Positions 26,501 through 33,238 of a stretch of 33,688 bases of DNA are shown one piece after another; the first letter of the stretch is position 1, and the number at the start of each line of letters is the position of its first letter. This DNA is from Tannerella sp. (GTDB lineage Bacteria; Bacteroidota; Bacteroidia; Bacteroidales; Tannerellaceae). A program made the translations under genes and the position numbers. Location of the stretch: the NCBI GenBank assembly GCA_031257565.1, contig JAIROL010000251.1, forward strand, positions 1-33,688, read 5' to 3'. The notes beneath the pieces were generated by a model. The model made no database searches and was not told the origin of the DNA. It was given only the letters and a program-made list of their open reading frames with translations.

Positions 26501-26665
26501 GGTCATTACGCCCGTCTGTGTGCCTTTTACCGTGATGTTTACTCCCGGCAAAGGATCGCCGCCGACTTCGGTTACCGTACCGGAAATGCCGACCTGCGCC
26601 ATTATCGGCAGACTTGCCGCCAATAATAAACACACATGCAACATCTTCCATGACCGCTTAACCAT
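23528..26665 (-). CDS. SusC/RagA family TonB-linked outer-membrane transporter
   Basis: The protein has a signal peptide (MLHVCLLLAASLPIMAQ), a CarboxypepD-regulatory-like N-terminal domain (GISGTVTEVGGDPLPGVNITVKG..), a TonB-box-like DEVVIVTYW, a plug domain with IRIRGASTLSDAGVNPLYIVDGV and SMEILKDAASASVYGSRSANGVILITTKKG, then a 22-stranded barrel ending in NVAF. The start was set at 26665 (MVKRSWKML); the frame extends to 26713 but those residues are not signal-like. It imports oligosaccharides captured by SusD using TonB energy. First gene of the PUL operon, divergent from the HTCS gene. The absence of a DUF4974 signalling extension fits HTCS rather than anti-sigma control. Confidence 0.95.
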   Translation of the reverse strand: MVKRSWKMLHVCLLLAASLPIMAQVGISGTVTEVGGDPLPGVNITVKGTQTGVMTGIDGKYAISAPEEKSVLTFSYIGYETQEIAVGSKRQIDVILRENTMELDEVVIVTYWSQKKSDITGSITSVNEKTISERQAVNVFDALQGVAPGVQILSTSGAPGGDMTIRIRGASTLSDAGVNPLYIVDGVQMSDISSINPDDIKSMEILKDAASASVYGSRSANGVILITTKKGEIGRPRLDVKYLNSYSRLSHKIPQANRLEREIFDRSNATRGNESIGLAPYPTDSTALNRNADNDYQDLMTQTALRNQIDISISGGSDKLKYRGSAQYLDDEGIVLNTFFKRLSGRYNINYLATDRLTLTTQFNLAYTDKNNTNEGKVIQQALQRPPHFTLYYPDGTWMYDNGGRKNPVAEAYLRKNETEQYRITIYQDMDFKLTDWLKAHGDFALNIGYDDTETFNSKLLETATPPLNSGTSSSKLSRYMQGNILLAADKMFGKHHLQLFVGGTFEKNDIKNMKISGRNFSTELITTMNVAGELLPADTYTNGTANALAAFYGRIGYDYESRYLLNATIRSDGSSKFGEVNRWGYFPSVSLAWRFSDEAFMDWSDTWLKDSKWRASYGMTGNQAIGDYDAQTEFVLGSYAYNNQSGVRTSAKMGNPLLKWEVTEQYNTGIDLTTLNGKFTFTGDYYVKNTSDLLYDADLPFEVGYSGGVRTNLGEVQNKGIELMFSYTMFDSRDFSWTTTASWSTNKNKITALPGGDRVDDIWWVGEGSEAGTFYGWKQLGVYAYNESNAWTEDYKIRLTPVFTLDEFGNVVLDKQRNPTLSGYRLPDGSSYNGAVRQQTSGGSVLGAGDFIWQELPDANGVVNGDVGNEDRQVLGSGQASWFAGWQNNFKYRNFTLSFNFYASFGAHVYNEDKRSRAVYATTNVTPDPYFVLNMWKYPGQNTDVYRRGNYTHNTRRGGDYFLEDASFIRLQNVRFTCNFKKEWIRKVLLQNLQLYVYGNNLLTWTNYTGFDPEVDQTKVLKPGNDSGRYPRKREMGFGINVAF

Positions 26666-26942
26666 ACGCTCATAAAGGATTTCCTTTTTCTGTATAAAAC
26701 ATATAACATTCATAATTCAATTGATTATTAAAAATTTTATCATTTATATTTAAAAACGACTATTTGTCAAAACGTTTTTTCCGGTCGTGTAACTGCGTAT
26801 AATACAAGCTCCGTGGTTCAATGCTGCCGAGGGGATGTTCAATCCGCCCGTCTCCGACAGGTGGCGACTCGGTATCGGTAAACCGACGTGTAACAACATA
26901 CATTCATTATATTTATTATATTGTCCATTGGTATTGATGCCG

Positions 26943-26950
26943 CAAAATTA
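26943..26950 (-). promoter_or_regulatory. Possible -7 element (TAATTTTG) for the susC operon
   Basis: Exact TAnnTTTG match on the minus strand and the only one in the gap. There is no TTTG at the right distance upstream, which would fit a promoter that needs an activator such as the HTCS. It implies a long susC leader. Confidence 0.4.
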
Positions 26951-27001
26951 TCCCCATACGGCGTGGCGGATTATAAATTTTGTCTCAATTACATGTTTTT
27001 T

Positions 27002-27019
27002 TTTCCCGCTTACGGGAAA
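27002..27019. repeat. Palindrome at the HTCS promoter
   Basis: TTTCCCG (27002-27008) and CGGGAAA (27013-27019) form a perfect 7-bp inverted repeat around CTTA, ending 5 bp before the -7 box. It covers the spacer and could be an operator or a DNA hairpin. Confidence 0.5.
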
Positions 27020-27024
27020 TTTAT

Positions 27025-27032
27025 TATTTTTG
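27025..27032 (+). promoter_or_regulatory. -7 promoter element (TATTTTTG) of the HTCS gene
   Basis: Exact TAnnTTTG match 36 nt before the HTCS ATG, giving a short untranslated leader. The -33 position is a T-run rather than TTTG. Confidence 0.55.
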
Positions 27033-27068
27033 CGTCGAGATCCGCGTTAAAAGAAAACCATAATACCG

Positions 27069-30000
27069 ATGAAAATACTTGCTTTTAATCTTTGGATATT
27101 GTTTGCCTTATGCTGTCGTTCGGTCTTATCGCAAAGCGCTGAGGTTCAATTCGAGCATCTATCCGTAGAAAACGGTTTATCCCAACTTTCCGTCATGGCT
27201 ATCTTTCAGGACCAACAAGGATTTATGTGGTTCGGGACACGCAATGGCTTGAACAAATACGATGGATACAACTTTGAAATTTTCCGGGAATCGGACGCCG
27301 ACAAGTATATCAGCAACGGACAGATAGAATGTATCGCCGAAGATGGCCAAAATCGTCTCTGGGTAGGCACTCGGAGCGGACTAAACAGATATGACGGCAA
27401 CACAGGGCGTTTTATACAATATTATCATGCGAATAATGATTCAACGCTCTTTCATAATAATATCGTCAGCTTGTTTCGCGATCACAAGGGCAATTTGTGG
27501 ATCGGATCCATGCACGGGCTTAACCGTTACCTTCCGGAAACGGATAATTTTGAGCGATATTCATTTGACGGATTGCTTTCCGATGCTTCTATACACGCTC
27601 TGACGGAAGACCATGATAAAAACCTATGGATCGGCACCGAACGCGGCTTATATATTTACGATCCCTGTTCGGGGAGAATACAACATTTACAAAATACCGC
27701 ACGGGAAAGAATTTCCTCTTTATTTTGCGATTCCAAAGGACGAATGTGGATCGGATTCTACCAAAACGGAATATATATGCGCGACGTCAAAAACGATCAT
27801 TTTATCCGGTTCGGCAGAGAAGACGGATTGAATCACCATTCTATCCGTTGCATTGAGGAAGACAAAGAAGGCAACATCATCGTCGGCAGTTTCGGCGGAC
27901 TTAACCGTTATGAGGAGCAAAACAAAAAGTTCATATCAATAGACGGCGATCGTTCCGATGCTATGCCGATGAATAATTTTTCCGTCTATTCCGTTTTCTG
28001 CGACCGTGCGGAAACGGTCTGGGTAGGAACTTATTCGGGAGGAGTGAGTTATTACAGTCCGTATAATCAGTGTTTCCGGTTTCATGATCCGGGCGACGCC
28101 GGACAAACACTGTTCGGTATCGTCGGTCCGATTGTGGAGCATGCCTCCGGAATATGGATAGGCGCCGAAGGCGGCGGATTATTTTTCTTTGACAGAAAAC
28201 AGAAGTCTTATCATTATTATTCGCTTCCGGGCGCTACACAGAGGTCTTTCAGCAAGAATATCGTCAAATCGCTGTTTCTCGAAAACGACAAACTTTGGAT
28301 AGGCGCTACGGACAACAACGTTTACTTGTTCGACATACCAAGCCGCACGTTTGTACGTAACATTTCGCCGCCGTGGGGATCGGTTCATTACACCGTGTTC
28401 AAAGACCGGTGCGGCAATTTATGGATCGGTTCGAGCGGAAGTAATTCATTAGGATACATGACTTGCCGAAACGAATTTGTGCATCCGCTTCCTTTGCAAA
28501 ACGGACAGACGTTCAAGCTGTCAAACGTACGATACATATTGGAAGACCGTCCCGGTATTTTCTACATCGCCACTTTCAGCGGCGGCACACACCTCTACGA
28601 CTCGCATGCCGGAACGGCGACGTCGCTTCAACACAAAGATCAGGATAATAACAGTCCTGCATACAACAGGATTACGTCGTTGTGCAAAACGCGTAACGGC
28701 GATATCTGGGTAAGCACGTTCGGAAGTGGAATAAGCCGATTAAACCGTACTGCCGGAAATTTCGAGAATTTCGGACGACAACAGGGACTGGCAAACGAAA
28801 CCGTCTATTCGCTCCTGGAAGACCATGACGGGAAACTATGGCTAAGCACGAATGCAGGAATATCTCAATTCGACCCCGTCACAAAGACGTTCGTAAACTT
28901 CGATAAAAATAATGGCATCTTCATCGCCGAATTTACGCCGGGCTCGGGCGCCGTCACAGCTGACAACGAAGTGTTTTTCGGCGGGAACAACGGCTTCGTA
29001 TCTTTCCGCCCATACCAAATCAAAGAAAATAATTACATCCCGCCGGTGTTGATCACCAAAATATCTATCAACAACCGGAAGTTAGATAACGTAATACATG
29101 ACAAACCGCTCCACCTTACCTACAAACAGTCGAACATGACGGTCGAATTCAGCGCTCTTAACTTTATTTATTCCCAACAAAACCAATATGCCTACAAACT
29201 CGAAGGCTTCGACCATGAATGGAATTATGTCGGTAAAAGACGCGTAGCATATTACACGAATATTCCTCCGGGCACATATACTTTCCTTGTCAAAGGCTCA
29301 AACAACGACGGCGTATGGAATGAACGACCCACCGCCATACAAGTCTACATCAGTCAACCACCATGGAATACATGGTGGGCGTGGACATTGTATGTCGCGG
29401 CTTTCACAACGGGGCTACTGCTTATTGTCCGCTATGCGCGAATCAAAAACAGGCTGGAGACAAATATCCGTATCGAACAAATGGAAAAGGAAAAAATGGA
29501 AGAACTGCATCAGACAAAAATCAACCTGTTCACCAATTTTTCGCATGAACTGCGCACACCGCTCACTCTGATCCTCAATCCGTTGGAAGAAATACTGCAA
29601 AACAACCATCTTTCCCCTTCGTTGCACGGAACGTTGAAACTAATCTATAAAAATGCCGGACGACTTCTCTATACAGTGAATCAATTGATGGATTTCCGCA
29701 AGAAAGAATCGGGACATTTACGGCTTTGCGCGGCAGAAGGGAATATCGTGAAGTTCACAAACGAAATTTTTACGGCGTTCAATGACTTGGCGCGTAACAG
29801 AAATATCGACCTGCGATTAGAATGTAAAATGGAAGAATTACAGATGTGGTACGACCGCGATTTGCTCGAAAAAGTATTGTTTAACCTCCTGTCCAACGCG
29901 TTCAAGAACACGCCCGACGGAGGCCGAATCACCGTATCCCTCTCGTTGTGGAAATTATCTGAACTAAAGCAGGCTTTCGAAAACAAAAGAAACATTTTCG

Positions 30001-31154
30001 CATCGTCCTGTATACACGATTTTGCGATGATAACGGTAAGCGATACCGGACAAGGTATTCCGGAGCAGGAACTGGAAAAGATTTTCGACCCTTTCTACCA
30101 AATACATCCTGCGAAAACGCAGACGTCACAACCGTCCGGCACCGGTATTGGGTTGAATCTCTGCAAAGGCGTCGTCGAATTGCATCATGGCGTCATCTGG
30201 GCCGACAATACTACCAATGCACAAGGAGCCGTATTTCATGTTGTATTACCCTTGGGAAAAGCGCATTTGAAGGAGAGCGACATCAACTCTTCATTCAAGA
30301 ACAGCGAAGATCCGAGCCATTATATGATTCCCGAAGGTTCGGGAATATATCCGGAGAAAGTACCGCCGGAACAAGATACGCCGAAATTACCATATTCGGT
30401 CTTAATCGTGGAAGACAACATAGACGTTCGCCATTACATCAAGTTGCACCTGCAAAAATTATACTCGATTTATGAAGCAGACAATGGGCAGGCTGCCTTC
30501 GATATGGCGGTAGAATATTTGCCCGACCTGATTGTAAGCGATATCATGATGCCGGTAATGGACGGTATCCTGTTATGCCGAATGTTAAAAAACGACCTCC
30601 GTACGGGACACATCCCGATAATATTGCTTACCGCCCGCGTTACGGTCATGCAGGTGCAGGAAGGATTTGAAACCGGCGCCGACGATTATGTCGCCAAACC
30701 GTTCAATGCAGGACTGCTGGTGACGCGCATCCGCAACCTGATCGCTTCGCGCGAACGACTCAGAGAATTATTCGGAAAAAAAACGTCTCCAATCTTTCCC
30801 GATTTACCGACGTCGCAAATAGACAGCCGTTTTATGGATACAATCTACAAGTTCATCAACGAACACCTGACTGATCCCGACCTGAACATGGATCTCTTAT
30901 ACAAGGAAATAGGCATGAGCCGTTCCACTTTCTACCGGAAAATAAAATTACTCTCAGACCTGAATCCAAGTGAACTGATTCGCAATACCCGCTTATCGTT
31001 TTCCGCGAAATATATCACCGAAACCGATATGAATATTTCCGAAATAGCATACGAGGTAGGATTCTCAAGCCCATCCTACTTCACCAAATCATTCAAAGAA
31101 CATTTTCATATGTCGCCCACAGAAATGAGAAACAAACTCACGCATAAAGTCTGA
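27069..31154 (+). CDS. Hybrid two-component system sensor/regulator (HTCS) of the PUL
   Basis: This 1361-residue protein joins a whole signalling pathway. It has a signal peptide (~1-21), then two seven-bladed propellers of Reg_prop repeats (MWFGTRNGLNKYDGYNFEIF and many WIGT/WVGT variants) to about 650. A Y_Y_Y domain (LEGFDHEWNYVGKRR) and one membrane helix at about 769-792 follow. The kinase has His826 in NFSHELRTPLT and ATPase boxes NLLSNAFKNTP, DTGQGIP and GTGIGLNLC. The receiver has Asp1158 in VSDIMMPVMDG, and a C-terminal AraC-type HTH covers ~1255-1355 (AYEVGFSSPSYFTKSFKEHF). The periplasmic part binds a breakdown oligosaccharide and the AraC domain activates the adjacent susC operon. 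All catalytic residues are present. Confidence 0.96.
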   Translation: MKILAFNLWILFALCCRSVLSQSAEVQFEHLSVENGLSQLSVMAIFQDQQGFMWFGTRNGLNKYDGYNFEIFRESDADKYISNGQIECIAEDGQNRLWVGTRSGLNRYDGNTGRFIQYYHANNDSTLFHNNIVSLFRDHKGNLWIGSMHGLNRYLPETDNFERYSFDGLLSDASIHALTEDHDKNLWIGTERGLYIYDPCSGRIQHLQNTARERISSLFCDSKGRMWIGFYQNGIYMRDVKNDHFIRFGREDGLNHHSIRCIEEDKEGNIIVGSFGGLNRYEEQNKKFISIDGDRSDAMPMNNFSVYSVFCDRAETVWVGTYSGGVSYYSPYNQCFRFHDPGDAGQTLFGIVGPIVEHASGIWIGAEGGGLFFFDRKQKSYHYYSLPGATQRSFSKNIVKSLFLENDKLWIGATDNNVYLFDIPSRTFVRNISPPWGSVHYTVFKDRCGNLWIGSSGSNSLGYMTCRNEFVHPLPLQNGQTFKLSNVRYILEDRPGIFYIATFSGGTHLYDSHAGTATSLQHKDQDNNSPAYNRITSLCKTRNGDIWVSTFGSGISRLNRTAGNFENFGRQQGLANETVYSLLEDHDGKLWLSTNAGISQFDPVTKTFVNFDKNNGIFIAEFTPGSGAVTADNEVFFGGNNGFVSFRPYQIKENNYIPPVLITKISINNRKLDNVIHDKPLHLTYKQSNMTVEFSALNFIYSQQNQYAYKLEGFDHEWNYVGKRRVAYYTNIPPGTYTFLVKGSNNDGVWNERPTAIQVYISQPPWNTWWAWTLYVAAFTTGLLLIVRYARIKNRLETNIRIEQMEKEKMEELHQTKINLFTNFSHELRTPLTLILNPLEEILQNNHLSPSLHGTLKLIYKNAGRLLYTVNQLMDFRKKESGHLRLCAAEGNIVKFTNEIFTAFNDLARNRNIDLRLECKMEELQMWYDRDLLEKVLFNLLSNAFKNTPDGGRITVSLSLWKLSELKQAFENKRNIFASSCIHDFAMITVSDTGQGIPEQELEKIFDPFYQIHPAKTQTSQPSGTGIGLNLCKGVVELHHGVIWADNTTNAQGAVFHVVLPLGKAHLKESDINSSFKNSEDPSHYMIPEGSGIYPEKVPPEQDTPKLPYSVLIVEDNIDVRHYIKLHLQKLYSIYEADNGQAAFDMAVEYLPDLIVSDIMMPVMDGILLCRMLKNDLRTGHIPIILLTARVTVMQVQEGFETGADDYVAKPFNAGLLVTRIRNLIASRERLRELFGKKTSPIFPDLPTSQIDSRFMDTIYKFINEHLTDPDLNMDLLYKEIGMSRSTFYRKIKLLSDLNPSELIRNTRLSFSAKYITETDMNISEIAYEVGFSSPSYFTKSFKEHFHMSPTEMRNKLTHKV

Positions 31155-31180
31155 TATGTCGCGCGGCGACAACGCTCCCT

Positions 31181-31300
31181 GTTTTTATCCGTCTGCGTGA
31201 GAATGAAGATTCTCTTGTAAACTTCCCCTATATATTTTGCCTGAAATTTTTATCCGTCTGCGTAAAACAGAGATTTTCATATAAATTTTCCCGAATTGAT
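31181..31300 (+). repeat. Tandem pair of ~65-bp dispersed repeat (after HTCS)
   Basis: TTTTTATCCGTCTGCGT occurs twice, with CGTCTG cores at 31190-31195 and 31255-31260 (65-bp period). Each is followed by a variant of GAGATTTTC-TAAA-TTCCC. It matches the pair inside the fasciclin gene, which is in the opposite genomic orientation. In both places the repeat lies just after a PUL stop codon and points in the direction of transcription. Confidence 0.7.
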
Positions 31301-31330
31301 TTTGATAGTTGTTTTTTTACGCTAATTTTG
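31301..31330 (+). promoter_or_regulatory. Promoter of the ABM-domain lipoprotein gene
   Basis: TTTG at 31301-31304 and TAATTTTG at 31323-31330 match the two boxes of the Bacteroidota promoter with 18-nt spacing (19-21 is usual). The -7 box is 31 nt before the ATG. Confidence 0.6.
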
Positions 31331-31361
31331 TCGCACTCAAATAAATATAAATTATACGAAG

Positions 31362-31775
31362 ATGAAGAAAATTGGAATTTTATTGATGTCGCTTACCATG
31401 ATAAGCGTAATGTCGTGCAATGAAGGAAAGAAAAACGCCCAAAAAGAAGATACGGGCGCTCCGGAAGCCATTACGGAAGTTCAACAACCAAAGAAAGACA
31501 AAAAAGTTATTGTCGCCCGTTTAATCGTAAAGGAAGGACAGGAAAAAGCGTTTATTGAAGTTGCTTCAAAGTTGGTAGCCGCTACCCGGCAGGAACCGGG
31601 GAACCTCTTTTATTCTTTGTATCAATCGCCGCTCCAACCTGTTGAATTTATCTTTTACGAAGAATACAAAGATGATGCGGCATTTCAGGCGCACGCTTCA
31701 TCCGCCCATTTTGCCGCCTTTGTCGAAGGGACCAAAGAACTGACAGCCGGCGATTTAATCGTAGATGAGTTTTAA
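31362..31775 (+). CDS. ABM-domain (YgiN-like monooxygenase) lipoprotein
   Basis: The 137-residue protein has a lipoprotein signal (lipobox SVMSC, Cys19), a charged linker rich in Lys, Glu and Gln (about 20-48), and an antibiotic-biosynthesis-monooxygenase fold: VIVARLIVKEGQEKAFIEV, EPGNLFYSLYQSP and FIFYEEYKDDAAFQAHASSAHFAAF. Members are small dimeric beta-barrels, some acting as quinol or heme-type oxygenases and many without known activity. Being a lipoprotein places this one in the envelope, which is unusual for characterised YgiN enzymes but common among Bacteroidota relatives. It has its own promoter and no partner gene nearby. Confidence 0.85.
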   Translation: MKKIGILLMSLTMISVMSCNEGKKNAQKEDTGAPEAITEVQQPKKDKKVIVARLIVKEGQEKAFIEVASKLVAATRQEPGNLFYSLYQSPLQPVEFIFYEEYKDDAAFQAHASSAHFAAFVEGTKELTAGDLIVDEF

Positions 31776-31839
31776 GCGTTTATTTACGCGTACGGCCAAC
31801 GCGCCGCGTAAGTGATAAAGTAATTTTTACGTTCGTGAG

Positions 31840-31865
31840 AGGCTGGCGCTGAAATGCGCCGGCCT
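31840..31865. repeat. GC-rich inverted repeat, possible terminator of the ABM gene
   Basis: AGGCTGGCGC and GCGCCGGCCT pair with one G-T mismatch around a 6-nt loop, 64 bp after the ABM stop. No T-tract follows, so termination is only possible. A second pair (TTACGCG/CGCGTAA, 31794-31811) lies just ahead. Confidence 0.35.
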
Positions 31866-31936
31866 ACTTGACATTCAATCGAACCGTACTACGGTTGCGC
31901 CTGCCGGATAACCGGTTATTTTTCCGTTGTTGAAAA

Positions 31937-32158
31937 TCAACCTGTTTTAATCCGTACGGAAATATCATTGGCAAGGAGATTGTTTTGTTCTGCGGAATAT
32001 AGTTTAAAGTGAACGCCGTCATATCTGTTTAATCCGTATTTGGTACCGATCCGCATAAACCCAAGGCTGTACCGGGCGATGGAGGTGACGCTGCCGTTGG
32101 AAAGTCCGTCTTCGATGCCGATGTGAAGAAATCCGGCATGTTGCGTGTGACCGGCATG
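31937..32158 (-). pseudogene. Fragment of a second HTCS gene (N-terminal Reg_prop blade)
   Basis: Read on the minus strand, 73 codons carry FLHIGIEDGLSNGSVTSIAR followed by LGFMRIGTKYGLNRYDGVHF and KLYSAEQNNLL, ending at TGA 31939-31937. This is the sequence that follows the signal peptide in HTCS sensors and aligns with VQFEHLSVENGLSQLSV and GFMWFGTRNGLNKYDGYNF of the intact HTCS nearby. It differs enough that it is not a recent copy of that gene. There is no start codon or signal peptide, and the frame upstream is closed by stops. It is the surviving scrap of a deleted regulator, suggesting that another PUL once stood here. Confidence 0.72.
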
Positions 32159-32246
32159 GACAGATTTTTATCATCTTCTACAGATTGGCGGGCAAATTTC
32201 CTTATACATCCGTCACCTTAAATCCGCAAATAATTTTTTAATATAA

Positions 32247-32277
32247 CCGTATAGTTTTGGCAATCAAAACTATACGG
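32247..32277. repeat. Perfect 13-bp palindrome (hairpin)
   Basis: CCGTATAGTTTTG (32247-32259) and CAAAACTATACGG (32265-32277) are exact reverse complements separated by GCAAT. It could be a terminator for minus-strand transcription, since AT-rich sequence follows on that side, or a mobile-element end. Neither assignment is firm. Confidence 0.6.
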
Positions 32278-32295
32278 CGTCAATTATTTTCACTA

Positions 32296-32359
32296 TCTAA
32301 TCTGACGCTTTTTTACGATTTGGTGACAGATTGATTTCCCCAGAGGTCAGGAAGTCTGA
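32296..32359 (-). repeat. 64-bp repeat, copy 1 (inverted relative to copies 2 and 3)
   Basis: Its reverse complement matches 33549-33612 with about four mismatches over 64 bp (TCAGACTTCCTGACCTCT opening, GATTAGA end). Read on the minus strand it encodes the tail RLPDLWGNQSVTKS and a stop. Confidence 0.8.
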
Positions 32360-32495
32360 AATTAAAACCGCCATTTATCGGCTTCTGAGGGAAAATATTT
32401 CCTGCCGCGCACGGTAACAGGCGCAGTAAACGTTCTTTGACATAATGGTTTACACGTTTTACGGTAAAGATGGACGTCGATTGAAAAAAAAGATA

Positions 32496-32503
32496 TACCT
32501 TTG
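32496..32503 (+). promoter_or_regulatory. -7 promoter element (TACCTTTG) of the MntA-HepT pair
   Basis: Exact TAnnTTTG match 24 nt before the mntA start. A GGAGGA run at 32515-32520, six bases ahead of the ATG, is a rare clear Shine-Dalgarno sequence for this window. It decides the start at 32527 over an out-of-frame ATG at 32513. Confidence 0.6.
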
Positions 32504-32526
32504 CCACAAAAAATGGAGGAACAGCA

Positions 32527-32820
32527 ATGTTATCACAAAGTCAGATAGATATTATCATCCGGTCGATGTTACCGTACAATCCTGTCAGGATAGGAATATT
32601 CGGCTCTGCAGCTCGCGGTGACGACTCGCCGGAAAGCGATATTGATATTCTGTACAGGTTTCAAAATGTAATAGGGTTTTCAAAATTTCTGAATCTGCAA
32701 GAATATCTGGAAAAGCATTTGACAAAAAAAGTAGATTTGGTTGATGAGCAGTTTGTTCATCCCAAAATGAAGCCATATATCATGAACGATTTAAAAATAA
32801 TTTACAGCAATGGACAATAA
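32527..32820 (+). CDS. mntA: MntA-type minimal nucleotidyltransferase antitoxin
   Basis: The 97-residue protein has the minimal nucleotidyltransferase signature GSx10DxD: FGSAARGDDSPESDIDIL with Ser27, Asp38 and Asp40. In MNT-HEPN systems this enzyme neutralises the HepT toxin by transferring AMP units to a tyrosine of its RX4HXY motif. A good ribosome-binding site precedes it. Its stop overlaps the hepT start by 11 bp, the usual arrangement for this toxin-antitoxin type, with the antitoxin first. The pair is bracketed by inverted copies of a 64-bp repeat, consistent with an accessory, possibly mobile, module. Confidence 0.9.
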   Translation: MLSQSQIDIIIRSMLPYNPVRIGIFGSAARGDDSPESDIDILYRFQNVIGFSKFLNLQEYLEKHLTKKVDLVDEQFVHPKMKPYIMNDLKIIYSNGQ

Positions 32821-33166
32821 GGAAAGAAACCTGTTTCGGCTGGAACATATACGCGATTGCATCAACAAAGTAGAATATCTGTCGGGCAAACTGCATGACT
32901 ATGATAATTTTGAAAAACAATGGGTCGAACAGGATGCCATTATCCGCAACCTCGAAATTATCGGCGAAGCGTCTGTCAATGTCTCCGACGATTTGAGGGC
33001 GCAATACCCTGATGTTGACTGGAAAGAAATGCGGGGGATGAGGAATTTCGTAACGCATCAATATTTTGGAGTATCGCTCACCATTATCTGGGATATTGTG
33101 GTAAACGATATTCCCGTTCTAAAAAAGCAAATAGGAAACATCATCGACGATTTTGAAGGGAACTGA
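32810..33166 (+). CDS. hepT: HepT-like HEPN-domain toxin (ribonuclease)
   Basis: The 118-residue all-helical protein carries the catalytic HEPN motif RX4HXY as RNFVTHQY (Arg78, His83, Tyr85) after DWKEMRGM. HepT toxins are RNases that block growth when not held in check by the cognate MntA, which AMPylates the motif tyrosine. The start overlaps mntA by 11 bp, so translation is coupled. Length and motif are complete, so the module looks functional. Likely roles are plasmid or element stabilisation, or phage defence; which applies here is not shown by the sequence. Confidence 0.9.
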   Translation: MDNKERNLFRLEHIRDCINKVEYLSGKLHDYDNFEKQWVEQDAIIRNLEIIGEASVNVSDDLRAQYPDVDWKEMRGMRNFVTHQYFGVSLTIIWDIVVNDIPVLKKQIGNIIDDFEGN

Positions 33167-33238
33167 TTATCAGCCTCACACTGTTTAAAAAGCGTGTAAA
33201 CCGATTGTAAGGGATACCTCACGCACACACTGCTGCAC

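Larger units (their letters stand above)
26714..27068. promoter_or_regulatory. Divergent susC-HTCS regulatory region
   Basis: This 355-bp gap is non-coding. It carries the HTCS promoter (27025-27032), a TTTCCCG-CTTA-CGGGAAA palindrome just upstream of it, and a possible susC -7 element (TAATTTTG on the minus strand, 26950-26943), which would give susC a leader of about 270 nt. The GC-rich middle (about 26800-26900) contains no gene I can identify. The binding site of the HTCS AraC-type domain should lie here, but I cannot pick it out without a comparison set. Confidence 0.5.
31776..32526. other. Relic-rich intergenic region
   Basis: This 751-bp gap has no intact gene. In order it holds two GC-rich inverted repeats (31794-31811 and 31840-31865), a piece of a second HTCS gene on the minus strand (31937-32158), a perfect 13-bp palindrome (32247-32277), one copy of the 64-bp repeat (32296-32359) and the promoter of the TA pair (32496-32503). 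Confidence 0.6.

Noticed and set aside
26800..26900. GC-rich stretch with GTTCAATCC, considered as a tRNA fragment or attachment site
   Set aside because: The arms around the T-loop-like motif do not pair and no acceptor or anticodon arm can be built.
32313..32507. 64-codon minus-strand ORF upstream of mntA ending in the repeat tail
   Set aside because: It runs against the mntA promoter, has no domain, and only its last ~15 codons (the repeat) are noteworthy.
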